From positions 62,001-126,000 of the forward strand of contig CAJNYU010003977.1 in NCBI GenBank assembly GCA_905331475.1: 64,000 nt of DNA. The letters are read 5' to 3'. A program made the translations under genes and the position numbers. This document shows, piece after piece, positions 1-12,546 of the stretch (positions are counted from its first letter, which is position 1; every line of letters starts with the position of its first letter). The notes beneath the pieces are model-generated. The model saw nothing but the letters and a program-made list of their open reading frames with translations. It was not told the DNA's origin and ran no database searches. This DNA is from Rotaria socialis (lineage: Eukaryota > Rotifera > Eurotatoria > Philodinida > Philodinidae).

Positions 1-1644
1 AAATAATACAAAAATATTGAAGTCGTAAAGTTACTTTTCAGAATGAAAATATCAATTGTTTAGATGGTGTATACAGATTATATCAAGGATCAATAAAGAA
101 ACAAATTCCTGGATTGCAATCAACGCCATTTATCATGATGCAAATACTATGAAAATCATATTTATTAACTCTATAATCACTATGGAATAAAATTATAAAG
201 AATGAATGCCAAGTATAGAACAAAAAATGTTTCACTATAATGTCTGTATTTTCTATATACCTGTGTGATTAGCTAGAATAAATATCAAGCAGTTGTATAT
301 ACTCTCGTGGTAACTGTTGCTCCTGAAGATATTTTACTCGTTAATTTGATTCGTCATAGATTTTTCATATGTAGTTCATTTAAGCTTGTAATTGTTTTTG
401 ATAATAAACCATGCTGTCCAATAGATTTCACTGTGATCGTTTTAAAAGATTCTTTTTATGTCAAATGTTTTCATCTTACCTATAAAAACTATAATACCTG
501 TATAAATTAAGATAATAAAAAATACATTATCACCATTAACTGTACATTTGAGACACTTAATAGAATGTTTTCGTTTCTTTTTTTTTTTAGAAAGGAAGGT
601 TCTTATGAGTTTAGGTGATTTCAGATCCGTACTTTTCTCAAACAACAGCAACATAAATCATAGTAGATGAATAGATCAAATCCTACATCGATGTCTCGTA
701 TTTAACATCATGATTTGCAGTAGATTCTCTTAAATTGTAAATTAATAGTTTCATAAAAACGAGTCATGCATTTTAGATGGATGAATTATCACTTTTTATG
801 AATGAACCGTGTCTCCTATCAGGTTACTTCAAAAACCTCTTCTGATGCTCGTCCTTTTTTTTCTTTCACGCATCCTCTATCCGTACAAAATGACTCGCAA
901 GATCGATAATCACCAGTCAGTTCTTTCAAGCATTCCCTTAATAATACCATCTGAAACACTAAAATTATTGTGAAAGAATCGATGAATGATAGAAATGGTA
1001 AATTAGCGACACAAGTGCATGATAGTCATCTCTTTTTCTTTTATGATAGTGAGAAGTTGTCGGTTTTGATATGCACTACATGAAACTTTATGGTTGACGT
1101 TCTCTTGCTCATAATTTCGACTTAAAAAACTGATTCAGAAACAAAAGGAGAGCGGATTTGAAACAATTTTCTATAGCTTTTACCAAGTTTCATCTATAAT
1201 CTGATAGCAAATAAACTATCTTGACTAATAAGGAGGACGATACTATTCAAAATAAAATAAACTATATCGATGATTCACAAGAGTCAGACATTAGCTGTCG
1301 AAGAGCCTTCCTGTTGACACCAATCAAAGATATACCATTGAATAGTTGCTAAGCGATTGACAAGAAAACTTTTAGCACTAGCTGTGCCAACCAAGAGACT
1401 CACAAAAAAGATTTTTCATTCGGCCTAAATGACTTAGTACCTGTTGTTCATGATAGCATTTGCAATTTACTATTTTCACATGATATTAACTTATGAAAGG
1501 GAGCGAATGCAAAGATGAAAATTATCATATGTTCTGGCAAGTCTAAATATGTAAAAATTGATTAAGATATTATTCTGTTACATATATTCTCCTTGCAAAA
1601 ATTATTTGAAAGTGTGAGACAACTCCTGAAATCTTCTTTCGGGT
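1..1644. other. No gene recognised
   Basis: I see only AT-rich DNA with short spurious reading frames. No conserved protein segment, tRNA or clear repeat was found. It may be intergenic or hold untranslated sequence of a gene outside the window. Confidence 0.5.
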
Positions 1645-1909
1645 CAGTGGCGTAGACAGCAGCTTCGCAATTGCCCATTGTTAAAAAATATTAAAACCTG
1701 TGTACATTTAAAGATTTAAGGAATGTTTTATTTCAACACATTTTCTCTTGATGAAATTTAATCAAGTGATTTACAAAAATCAATTTTCAATCTCTTCCAG
1801 TAAATAACGGCTTCCATAATGCAGATATTTAAAACAAAAGTTATTGCTAACTAGAGTTTTTAATTGCCCACTATTGCCATCTACTTAAAACATCCTGGCT
1901 ACGCCACTG
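1645..1909. mobile_element. hAT-like MITE
   Basis: A 265-bp element has inverted ends: it begins CAGTGGCGTAGACAG and closes with CTGGCTACGCCACTG. The 8 bases on each side, TTTCGGGT and CTTCGGAT, match at 6 of 8 positions, as an aged 8-bp target duplication would. CAGTGGCGTAGC-type ends with 8-bp duplications are typical of hAT elements. There is no internal transposase frame, so it is non-autonomous. The family name rests on ends and duplication length only. Confidence 0.65.
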
Positions 1910-2512
1910 CTTCGGATATACATGTTAGTTCCATTGGCAATTGTAATTTTACATGAAAGTAATCAAATTTTAATAATTATGTTTCAAGAAATATGTAAGA
2001 CGATGGAAAAAAAATCAATAGTATGAATATTTCAGAATAGCTACCATAATGTTTAGTACCGAGCTTGAATTTAAAAAAGTGATTTCGATAGCAAAAGAAA
2101 TTTTCTATCTAAATGACGCTAAAAAATATTCTTGATATAGAATACGAGGAAAATATAAAATGTCATCGTTTATTAAGATCACTATCTTAGGCTGATCTAG
2201 ATGATAATTGTCATAGAAAATAAATCCAAAAAACACATTGCTAATAAACGTTCTTCAAGTACTCTACTGTTCTTTAATCACAGAGATGCAGTGAAATCAG
2301 TCTTTCAAATTTGAATTCAATTATTCTACTGCAAAAACATCGTATTTTCTTTTTCTTTTTATCCTCCACGATCGTTCAAACGATAAAAATACGACTTTAC
2401 ATTGTTTTTTGAAAATGAAGACAAATAATCGTTTTATAATAGGAACTCTTTTATACTCTAATCCGCTGTATTTATACACACACACTTTTTTTTAAAGAAA
2501 AAGGATAGAAGT
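1910..2512. other. No gene recognised; 3' flank of NDUFV2
   Basis: AT-rich sequence without a supported frame. The part nearest 2512 should hold the 3' UTR of the minus-strand NDUFV2 gene. Confidence 0.4.
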
Positions 2513-3317
2513 TTATTGAAGTTCTTTACGCAATCTAAATCCAGGTCCTTTGGGAGGTTCAGTTAATGAAGTGAGTCCACCTGTCGGTTCAGCTGCAAAA
2601 CGGGTTGATCTTGGGCCAGCTTTTGGTTTTCCACCTTTTTTAATTTCATCTAAAATATCGCTAATTTCCTTTTCTGTTAAATCTTCAAAATAATCATCAT
2701 TGATCGATAACATCGGTGCATTAACACAAGCGCCAAGACATTCAGCTTCGACTAAAGTAAATAGACCGTCCGGTGTTGTTTGACCAACGTGAATACCTAA
2801 TTTTTTTTCAATTGTTTTTAAAATGCCATCCGAATTGCATAGCCAACATGGAGTTGTTGTACATACTTGAATGTGATATTTTCCAATTGGATTGCGATTA
2901 AACATTGTATAGAAAGTAGCAACCTAAATTGTTAATTGAAAGGAAATCAAATCAAATGTCTTTCTTTTCAAATCAGCATACTTCATATACACGCATTCGA
3001 GGCATTTTAAGAACTTCAGCTACTTTATTCATTGCTGACAGTGGTAACCAACCTTGATGTTGACGTTGAGCTAGATCAAGTAAAGGTATAACAGCTGCTG
3101 TTTTATGTCCTTCAGGGTACATAGCAGTAATAGCATTGACTCGTTTATAATTGTCAGGTGTAAAGTCAAATTTCACATCGAGATTGTTTTGTGGCGTGTC
3201 ACGATGAACAAACTCTTTATCCGATGCTAAACGATATGAACTTGTCGAAATACAACGGCCAAGTGTAGCAGATGAGATGGCAAATGATTGCCGATTAAAT
3301 AACTTTCGAACCAGCAT
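2513..3317 (-). CDS. NDUFV2: NADH dehydrogenase (ubiquinone) flavoprotein 2, 24 kDa subunit of complex I
   Basis: This is the 24 kDa subunit of the N module of mitochondrial complex I, which carries the N1a [2Fe-2S] cluster. There are two exons, 3317-2982 and 2923-2513, split by a 58-bp GT-AG intron between the codons of RVYE and VATFYTM. Together they encode 248 residues, against 249 in human. Cluster ligands are visible as CTTTPCWLC and, further on, [10 protein letters not shown]. The C-terminus keeps the family sequence [15 protein letters not shown]. The first ~30 residues are rich in Arg and Ser with few acids, as in a mitochondrial presequence. The ATG at 3317 is the only sensible start and gives normal length. 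Family assignment is certain and the splice sites are well supported by frame. Confidence 0.97.
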
Positions 3318-6300
3318 CTAAAATATGTATAATCTTTGATAACTAGCACTAGTAAACAAAAAAAAATAGAACAAAATGAAATAAAAACTACTGATTATAT
3401 GATGGACAAATCTAGTTTTGTAGCAAGCCAATCAAAACAATGATAGATGGTGTTAGCCAACAGGCAGTAAATATCTATCTTCATATCCGTATATCAGTGT
3501 AATTCACCACATGAAGGATAAATATCACGATTTACCGCAACAACTGCTTCGGTATTCACAACATGCAGCGGCGTAACCAAAGGAGGGGGAAATGGGCAAT
3601 TGTCCATTTCAATTGAAGACTTGCCCATTGAAGTTTTACTTTTCAGAACTGCGTATTTATTATTGAAGTAGATAGTAACTGTATTTTATTACTCTGTATA
3701 ACTGCATTGTATTGTATGACGAAAGTTTTAGAACGCCTTACCAGATATCAAAGGAATTACACAAAGTAGAGTTTAATGTGTACCTAATTCAATTGTAAAA
3801 ATGGGATTACTCGTTAAAATATCCATATCATTTTTAGCTTTGAGTCGATAATAAATGTTCAAATAATACAGAACGCAGTCAGACTTGCTTGTTGAATTCT
3901 AAGAACTACTTTTAAATGTGCTAAGCGCGAGATATTTTCGGGAAAAATCACTACATTTTTTAGTAAAATGTAATTCTGGTTACCCATGTTATCCACATGA
4001 GTAACTATTTCCAACGAGCTATCGTTATTTAGTGACAACTTTGTGTAAAGCTCATTTTTCATAGAAGAAGTAAATTCAGTTTAAAAAAACTACCTATTAT
4101 AATTATAAGTCATTTATGTCATGAATGTATCTTCTGACGTTTATACTTGCATAGATATCACAAGTGCAAGGGTGCAGAATCTGCCGAAAAAATACAAAAT
4201 TTCCCCACACGGAACTTTTCTTTTTGGGAAATTTCCCCCACTATAAAATTGAATAATAAAGCAAGGAATTCTCGTTTAAGATGTAGGTATATCCTTAAAA
4301 AAATTGTCAATAGTCTATGACTTGTTCTTTCATAATTCTTGCCATTGATGTTCTAAGTTTCTCAAAAACCTACCGACTGTCTAAATATAACAGAAGCAGC
4401 TTATATACTTCATGTAAAGATTACAGAAAAAAATTGAATTTATCTATATGTACCAACAGGTGCTTCATATAACTCTTGTAGATTTAGCATATCAACAAAT
4501 CTAACACCACCTAAGCTGCTTCGAATAAAAAACAAAGCAACTCTATAAACAGTCAATCTAGCTTTTTCATTCTTTTTAAGAAAATCTTCAATGTTTGTTG
4601 TCTTTCATTTTGTTCTTGTGCACATCATGTATACAGTATGTGATTTGTTTGAAAAGTGTAATTCCACATTAGCTTTTAAACTTTGAAATCGGGGTGATAG
4701 AAGTTCATTTAGTTTCTGTTTAATATGTTGAAAAATCTCACATGAAATTTTATGACACCTAATAAATGTTTTGGTGGTTGTCTTTTCCAGATAGAACAAG
4801 GCATAATCGTGATTGGCTCTAAATTATTACAGATTTTTAAACCTCTCAGTATCAAGAAATCATCTCAGTATTTGATAGAATCCAGTCATTATCACATCAC
4901 CCACTTGTGCATATGATGATGATGATGATTCTCTGTTGTTTTTTTCTACGTTAATATTGAAGGTGAAGTGGCAGTGCTGATTTATGGGTTTTGCTAAGCC
5001 AGGAGATTATAGAATGACATTTTCTTGCTGTTATTTTTCAAATTTATTAGCATCCTCATAATCACCACTGGTAATTGTTCTGCTACTTTCAGTTGTTTCT
5101 TTATCACAATGATATCTGGTTAAGTTATTTTTAGGAATCGTTAATTTAAATATTTCCTTATGGTGTTTTTTTTCTAATGTACGTTTACGTTATCTTTTCG
5201 TCCCACTCATCCACAATAAAAACATGATACCTGCTATTTACTAGAATACATTTCTATTATTCAGACATGCTAAATATTCTAAAAACTAAGAGGAAGCGAA
5301 ACAAAAATGAGTGAAAAGAAAAGATTTGCGAGTGACAAGGATCATATTATGCGTCATCTGTTCTATGATTGTAGATTAGTCATCATAGCGCTTGTATATG
5401 TATAGGAGTACACAATTACAACGATATGTAGCTATAGAGAAAAGACAACAACTAGTGGCATTCGGTTAGGGAAAAACAAAACGAAAAGAGGAGAAAACAA
5501 ATAGCCGTTTTTGCATCATAGTTACGCCCAAGAAAGAGCGAAAGATAAACAGTAGTGCAACGCATCATCAGCGTCAAACAAAGAAGAATATACTGAAACC
5601 GTGAGTAAGAAATGGATGATCCTTTCAAAATTTACATAAAATAAAAGAAGAAAGATGCATGATATGATCGATGCACGTATAAATAAAACAAGATTCGTTT
5701 GGAAAAATACTTGCTCCTGCACGCTTAGAAGAGAAAATATTTTTCCAAGAATTTCCCCTGATGCTTAGGTTTGCAAAATTTTCCTCACACGGCCGTACGC
5801 GCACACGGGTAGATTCTGCACCTCTGGTGAATGTAGAAACTTCTGCCAGCTCTAGTGGCATCAATTCTTGAACTAGATTCACCTTTTCTTCATCAGCAGC
5901 TTCACACATTATCTGTTTTTGCTTCGAAAAAAAAAGATATCATTTGACGCTATCTTCTTGATATCGGTATCGGCATTTATTTTTTTACGAAACTGACTGT
6001 TTTTTATCATTTCAAAATCTTTCGAAAGTAAAATGCTGAACATGCTACAAATTCTAATGACCAATAAAAACAAGTCGACACCATGAATGTATTCTATGCA
6101 TTGATTATTTCCCTTTATCTCCATAAATGAATTGCTGGTGTTAATAAGTGAAGATGTTTCAATAGCATACAAAAATGTACTTACTAAACATATAATCACG
6201 ATGAAAGTTGTATTTCTTTTTCAAAAGTCTGAGCCCCTTCAAGCCCCTCTAGTTGCTTTTTAGGAGGGGCTCAAGCTCCTGCTAGCCTAAGGGCTTCGCC

Positions 6301-6588
6301 GCCTATGGAATGGCATTATTCATTATTTGGTTAAAATATTAATGATGCATCACCAGATAATGATTCAACATTCAATACTGAAGATAGTGCATAATATATA
6401 TATATATATCAGAATCTGTTGTTATTCATTAAAATAGTTTTAATTGTGATGATCATGTTCTACCAAATACATGCTGATGATAGAATATTTTCTATTTTAT
6501 TGAATCATTTTTTTTTCAATAAGAAAAAAGAAACTATACGCTACAGGCCAATTTTAAATTAGTTTTCTTATTGTAGAATTCCCTTTTT
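3318..6588. other. 3.3 kb without a recognised gene
   Basis: Small frames at about 5.5-6.2 kb show no family features. The stretch contains a possible hAT end at 3569, a GAT run near 4915, two related fragments in opposite orientation (about 4165-4245 and 5715-5830, sharing a GGTGCAGAATCT core), a GC-richer repeat-like piece at 6225-6305 and a TA run near 6395. It looks like intergenic DNA with transposon debris. Confidence 0.45.
3569..3640 (+). mobile_element. Possible hAT-type terminal fragment
   Basis: The piece starts CAGCGGCGTAACCA and is followed by GGGCAATTG, like the outer and subterminal sequence of the hAT-like element at 1645. No partner end was found nearby, so it is likely a decayed or solo end. 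Confidence 0.3.
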
Positions 6589-8533
6589 TTATCCATCTGT
6601 AATACATCCATTTGATGCTGATTGTACACATTGTACATATTTTCTTAAATATCCTTTCTTAGGTAGACTGGCTTTAGCAGGTAATTGCCATTTTGTACGT
6701 CGTTCATTTAATTCATCGTCAGTGACATGCAATGTAAGTGTACCCGAGCCACCATTTGTTGTTAATTTTACTGAAATAATATCACCATTTTCTACTAAAG
6801 CAATAGGCCCACCAACTGCTGCTTCTGGACAAACATGACCGACAATAAATCCATGTGATGCACCACTAAATCGTCCATCAGTTATCAAGGCACAATCTTG
6901 ACTAAGACCCGCACCAACTATGGTTCCTGTTGGCTTTAACATTTCAGGCATACCAGGACCACCACGAGGACCTTCGTATCGAACGACAATAACATATTTC
7001 GTACCTGTACCTTTACGAATATCACCACGAATAAAACCTTCCATCATTAATTCTTCACTATCATAGACAAGTGCTTGTCCTTCAAACCAAAGTCCTTCTT
7101 TGCCTGTTATCTTTGCAACAGCTCCATCGGGAGCTAAATTGCCATGAAGAATTTGAAGATGACCACTTGCTTTTAGTGGATGTTCAATTGAATGAATAAG
7201 ACCTTGATCACCTGGACCAGGACCTTTACGTACATTCGATGGCATGCCTTCAGTAAAACCTAAATCACGACATTCAGCCAAATTTTCAGCAAGTGTTTTT
7301 CCAGTAACTGTCATGATATCACCATGAATTAAACCTATAGAATATACACAGAAAAGCAAATCAATCAACTATTATTGTACAAATTAAATCTTACCGTGTG
7401 CAAGTAAATATTTCAGAACAGCAGGTGTTCCTCCAATTGAATGTAAATCAGCCATAAGATATTTACCAGAAGGTCGAAGATCAGCAATGTATGGAGTACG
7501 ACGTGAAATTTCTTGAAAATCTTCTAACTTAATTGGAACATCAGCTGCATGACCCATAGCAATTAAATGAAGTACGGAATTTGTTGAACCACCAAGAGCA
7601 TTAGTCTAGTTAATTTATTTAATATATAGAGTAACAATTCAAAAACAAGCCGATGACTTACGACAGTAATTGCATTTTCAAATGCTTTTCGTGTCATAAT
7701 ATCTTTTGGTTTAATATCTTTTTCAAGTAATACACGTATTGCTTCGACAGCTTGTTTACATTCAGCTAATTTAAGTGGATCAGCAGCAGGTGTTGATGAA
7801 CTATAGGGTAATGAAAGACCCATAGCTTCAATAGCTACAGCCATTGTATTAGCAGTATATAAACCACCACAAGCTCCCTGTAGAATAAAAGACGAGGAAG
7901 AGAAAAATTAAAGACAAAAGTAATAAAACAAACTTCGCCTGGACAAGCATGTCGAACGACATCTTGTCGTTCTTCATCGCTTATTTCTCCTTTAACATAT
8001 TGTGCATAAGCTTCAAATGTACATTCAATATCAATAGTTCGCGTACATGGACCTAATGTTGTACGACCAGCTCCAATTGTTCCACCATAAATCATTATTG
8101 CAGGACGATTAAGTCGAGCCATTGCAATAATACATCCGGGCATATTCTTGTCACATCCAGGTATAGTTATAAGACTGTCATACCAATGTGCACTCATCAC
8201 ACTTTCAATGGAATCAGCAATTAGATCGCGTGATGGTAAAGAATAAGACATACCATCTGTACCCATAGATATAGCATCACTAACACCTATTGTATTAAAA
8301 CGCATACCGACTAAATTATTACGATCGATTGATTCACGCATCGATGCTTGTACATAATCAGCTAAACGACCTAAATGCATGTTGCATGGATTGCCATCAT
8401 ACCACATTGAAACAATACCCACTTGAGCTCGAGCCATATCGGGTTCAGTGAGACCTGTAGCATAGAGCATAGCTTGAGCAGTTCCATATGCTTTATTTTG
8501 CGTTAACTGTGAAGAATATTTATTTGAAGGCAT
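6589..8533 (-). CDS. Dihydroxy-acid dehydratase (IlvD/ILV3 type)
   Basis: The enzyme dehydrates 2,3-dihydroxy-isovalerate and -methylvalerate to the 2-keto acids, the penultimate step of valine, isoleucine and leucine synthesis. Four exons (8533-7934, 7877-7662, 7605-7395, 7334-6589) join in frame through GT-AG introns of 56, 56 and 60 bp and give 590 residues, full length for the family. Fe-S cysteines lie in GNPCNMH, CDKNMPG and HACPGE/GACGG, the last spanning an intron. [14 protein letters not shown] and [13 protein letters not shown] are diagnostic, and the end SNGC plus a few residues is also typical. The start at MPSNKYSS lies just before the conserved domain. The same frame stays open to an ATG at 8695, so an N-terminal extension of 54 residues is possible. 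Animals normally lack this enzyme, so horizontal origin followed by intron gain is likely. Confidence 0.93.
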
Positions 8534-9158
8534 GTTCGGCTCAGACAAGAACAAGAGATATGTCGACTCGTTTCTACCTTTAAAAGTATATAGTAGGATC
8601 AGATAACTAGCATTTATTCTTATCGCAAGTAAAGAAGAGTAAACGAAAAAGCCACGTGATTCAATTAATGATCCATAATTGTTAACACTGGGCATAGAAC
8701 TATCACCTAGATATAGCAATCGTACATAGAAAACTACTTTTATAACAAATATTTCTTATTCCACCAGATACAAATAATGTAATCAATGAAATTCCACTTT
8801 TGTCGTCGATGTTTTCCATAGAAAAAAAAATCTAATAGTATCTAACGATCAAAATTTCTTTCATTCATTTCAAAGTTTCATGTTTTCGAATAACCTTTTT
8901 CGTTTATTTCTTTCCTTATATCAAGAACTATTTATAGAAATGATAAATTTATTTTCAATTATTGTTACTAGAAAAATTCCTCTACAATGATAATAATATT
9001 ATGTGCATCTTTATCAAGGCCATTTTTTATCCACCTAATAAATCATTATTAGATAAACCTGCCTACTATAAATAAAAATCTTCATAAGCAAAAATTCTTT
9101 GCCGAAATTTGTCGTTTTTTTAAAGATAAAAGCGAAAAAAATGTCAGCTGAAAGACAT
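8534..9158. other. Intergenic, upstream of the dehydratase gene
   Basis: No independent gene seen. The part up to 8695 could be coding if the dehydratase starts upstream. A CACGTG palindrome lies at 8653-8658. The rest is AT-rich. Confidence 0.4.
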
Positions 9159-9229
9159 GCACTGGTGGTTCAGTGGTAGAATGCTCGCCTGCCACGCGGG
9201 CGACCCGGGTCCGATTCCCGGCTAGTGCA
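9159..9229 (+). tRNA. tRNA-Gly (GCC)
   Basis: A 71-nt cloverleaf: acceptor GCACTGG pairs with CTAGTGC (one G-U), the anticodon stem CTCGC/GCGGG encloses loop CTGCCAC, and the T stem is CCGGG/CCCGG. A T run follows at once and can act as a Pol III terminator. The T loop reads TCCGATT, so position 55 is C rather than the near-universal U. Five more copies in this window are identical base for base. Confidence 0.93.
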
Positions 9230-9534
9230 CTTTTTTTTTCTTCTTTCTAAATACACTAGAGATAAAGTAAGATAAATATTTACTAATTGATAAATTCAAA
9301 AGGTTTTCCTCTTTTTTCTTTGCAATAGTAAAATAATATCATATCAGTTTTGTGTTTTATATAATTACAGTTCATTTTATTTTTCTGATGGCACTGATAT
9401 ATGTATATATATATATATATATAAGTGAATATGTATACTGCGAAAGAAAGAAAGAAAAAGGAATTAAAACATTAGAAGACAAGCCAAAGAAGAGAAAAAA
9501 CAAAAAGAAAGAAGGAAGCAAAAATATAATCACA

Positions 9535-12500
9535 TCACGATGTAGCAACAGGTTGATGTAAAATGTTCGTTGTCGATGTTGTTAATGGATCTGTATTAAT
9601 ACCAATAGTTTGTTTTGTTGGTGAAACCACCGGTGATGAATGTCTATTCATCAGACTAGCTATGGACGGTAATGGGGAAACTTGTTGGTGTTGCTGTTGT
9701 TGTGGATGCAAATGTGAAGTTGTACCTTTAGTAAACATATCTACAATATCATATCGGATATCAGTTATTGGTGTGAATGTTGTGGTAGGTGTTGATAAAT
9801 TATCTTTAAGTGATGTTAATAAATTACATGGTTGATCCAACTGAAGATATCTTGCTGTATTATAATCAAGTAAATTTTCGGAACGTGTTGGTATTGATAC
9901 TGGTAATGTTTGTAGTAAATTCGTAGTTGGTATTGATGATATTTTTCGTTTTGATGGTCGTGACCTTTGACGCGTTGTATTTCTACGATTATTTATTAAT
10001 GTTTTGGAATCGACTGTATCTGAAGAAAGAAATCAAAAGTTATGAAAAACAAATTCATCGTTTTTTCTTCTGTTCAATTAAAATAAGCAGCAAAGCATTA
10101 ATTTGTTTTTGTCGCTATTTATTTGCAAACAAAACAAAGCAAAGCACAGCACAGCACAATTTTAGCAAACAGTAAAACACTCACATGAATTGTTCATATT
10201 CGTTTTAATACCACTATGATTGTTGTTCGTATCTAGATGACTGTTTTCATTAAGCAGTTTCGTTTTTTTTAACTGTTGATCATCCTCATTTTTATCATCA
10301 TCGTCATCATCGAATGTTCGATACATTTCAGCTTCAGAAGCTGTACAAGTCGATATTGAATGGTCAATATCAGAATATGATTCAAGCCATGTATCAACAT
10401 TATGTCCTTCGGAATTTAATTCGGTTTTAACTGCACCAAGACGTCGTTGTAATTCTATGTTATTCGATGTTAACATAGCTATTTCTTGTTCATATTCACG
10501 TTCTTTTCGTGTTAATGCCTATTAGAAATAGAAAAGAGACTCTTTCTTTTATTTTCACACCAATTCATAACAAATTTTACTTGAATATATTTTATAGCCA
10601 TATTCAGTACTTGAAGATTTGTTATTTTTCGATCGCGCTGGCATGGTACTTCGGCTTTGAGTGTATCAAAGCAATCTTTTAAATGAGCTCGTCTACAATA
10701 CAAAATGATCATTTTTGTTTTCCTATTGTATCACATAGAAAAATACCTTTGAGCTTCTTTTGGAGATACCATCAAGGAAAAAAATAGGAAATAAGATAGC
10801 GATAGTGGAATTTTTATTTCGCTATTTAATACACCTGATTATGCTTATCCAATAAGAATTTTTATGAAGTGTTTTATTTTCATGTTTTTTATTTATTTTG
10901 AAACTTTAGAAAGATTTTTTAAATCGAAGGTGATTTTATGTTATTAGCGATAATAATAGATGTCGTTACTTACCGATGTTTTTCTAGTTTATTGTGAATT
11001 TCACGATCACGGAAACATGTCTGACCACTAAAGGAAATTAATTTTTTTTTCTCTTCAAAACTTAAATGCAAAATTGAAATATTACCGATTAGAAATGTCA
11101 CTGTTTTGCGCTGAATTTTGATTGTTTTGATCAATATCATCGTCATCGTCGTCATCATCATCATCATTTTGATCCAATGTAAACTGTTGCTGAGATGAAT
11201 AGGATTGTTGTTGATGAATTGAATGATTAACATTATGTAAATTACGATTAAAATCAAGTTGAGAACATTCTATAAGATTTTCATTTTTAATTATGGATAA
11301 TGTTGGTGGGATTATGGTTGAATTCGTATTCAGTGTTGTTGATGAAAGGACACTTGCTGGTATATGATTGTTCGTATTATTATTATTATTATTATTATTG
11401 GGAGTTTGCCGACCGCCTAAAATTTTATTTAAAAAAATGAAAATTAGATTATAGAGAATATAGATGACATACTCCACCACATTATTGTAACACACATGCA
11501 CTCGCTAATATATTTAGATAAGAGGATGTATATTATGACTACTATGACGAATTAGTCTCTTCTTTCAAATCACTCACTATGTATGGCCGGCCGTCTGTCC
11601 GTCTCAACAAGCGAGTCGTCAGGCTGACGATGACGAAAGAGAAGAACAAGAAAGAAGAAAAAGGAACTGAATATGACACGCACATGCATCAACGTATCTT
11701 CTTCTTCTTCTCGATGGAAGATTTATGTGTGTATATATACACAAAGATATCTGTTTTGTATTATTATTTTGGAATATGTTGCGAGAAAAAAAAATCTATG
11801 CTTATCTTCTTACCTATAGATTTATCTTTATGGCAAACTACAAGCTAGACAATGTAAGTATAAAACTAAACACTCACTTATGAACGATACCAATACAGAT
11901 TGCATATCGAAAATCGCTCAGGACTTGATAATATGAAACCAATAAGAAAAGTAAAAAATGGAGTCCTCTTATAGTAAAAGAAAGTAATCGACGATAAGAA
12001 AAAAATTGGATTGAATGCTCGTATCGATGTATGTCACACATGAGCGAATTTTTCCTGCTTTCACTATTACCACTATTACCACTATTTCATTACTTCGATG
12101 ATGATGACGACTATAGTCATATAACTGATCGAATGTGTCATCACGAAAACAAAACGTACTTATAGATGCATGACTAGCCCCTCAAAGGAAGCACGAGCTA
12201 CCTGACTCGATCAACCTTAACGACACGGGAAAACAAGGACAATACGCATCGCACGTAAAAAATAATCAACCGAAAATTATTTTGTAAAACTTCAGGAAAA
12301 TATATTCGAACTACGATTTTTTTCTACCAACATGTTGACAAAAAAAATTGATTATTAGCCATGTGCATGATGCATTTATTATACACGTGCTATGCTACAT
12401 ACGGTATGATCCTACTAACAAGAGAGAGGGAGAGAAAAAAGACTGAGTGAGTCACACTCACCTCTGACTAGCCGTTTTTTGGGTGGTATTGATTGTTGAC

Positions 12501-12546
12501 TTTCCAGAATTTGTGCAGCTTGTAGCAATGTTTCAATATTCATCAT
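9535..12546 (-). CDS. MNT-like bHLH-leucine zipper repressor (MAX partner)
   Basis: Six exons (12546-12462, 11416-11086, 11027-10974, 10692-10581, 10518-10185, 10019-9535) join in frame to 466 residues. The N-terminus MMNIETLLQAAQILE is a Sin3-interaction helix of the MNT/MXD type. The basic region and helix 1 read REIHNKLEKHRRAHLKDCF, and helix 2 includes NLQVLNMAIKYIQ; the zipper follows on the next exon (REYEQEIAMLTSNNIELQRRL). Such proteins pair with MAX, bind CACGTG and recruit Sin3 to repress MYC targets. Between these domains lie Asn, Gln and Asp runs typical of linkers. MNT fits better than MXD because of the length and the REIHNKLEK basic region. The first intron is 1,045 bp, long for this window, and holds a CACGTG at 12384-12389. 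Confidence 0.88.
11417..12461 (-). other. Long first intron of the MNT-like gene
   Basis: This 1,045-bp intron is far longer than the 50-60 bp introns around it. It separates the Sin3-interaction exon from the bHLH exons and may carry regulatory sites. A CACGTG E-box lies at 12384-12389. No coding segment of another gene was recognised inside. Confidence 0.6.

Noticed and set aside
5522..6199. Three overlapping minus-strand frames
   Set aside because: No family features or splice logic; they overlap transposon-like fragments.
6225..6305. GC-richer fragment with GAGCCCCT/AGGGGCTC words
   Set aside because: It looks like a transposon end, but no partner end or target duplication was found.
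11579..11848. Plus-strand frame inside the first MNT intron
   Set aside because: Low-complexity Lys-rich sequence opposite an intron, with no recognisable domain.
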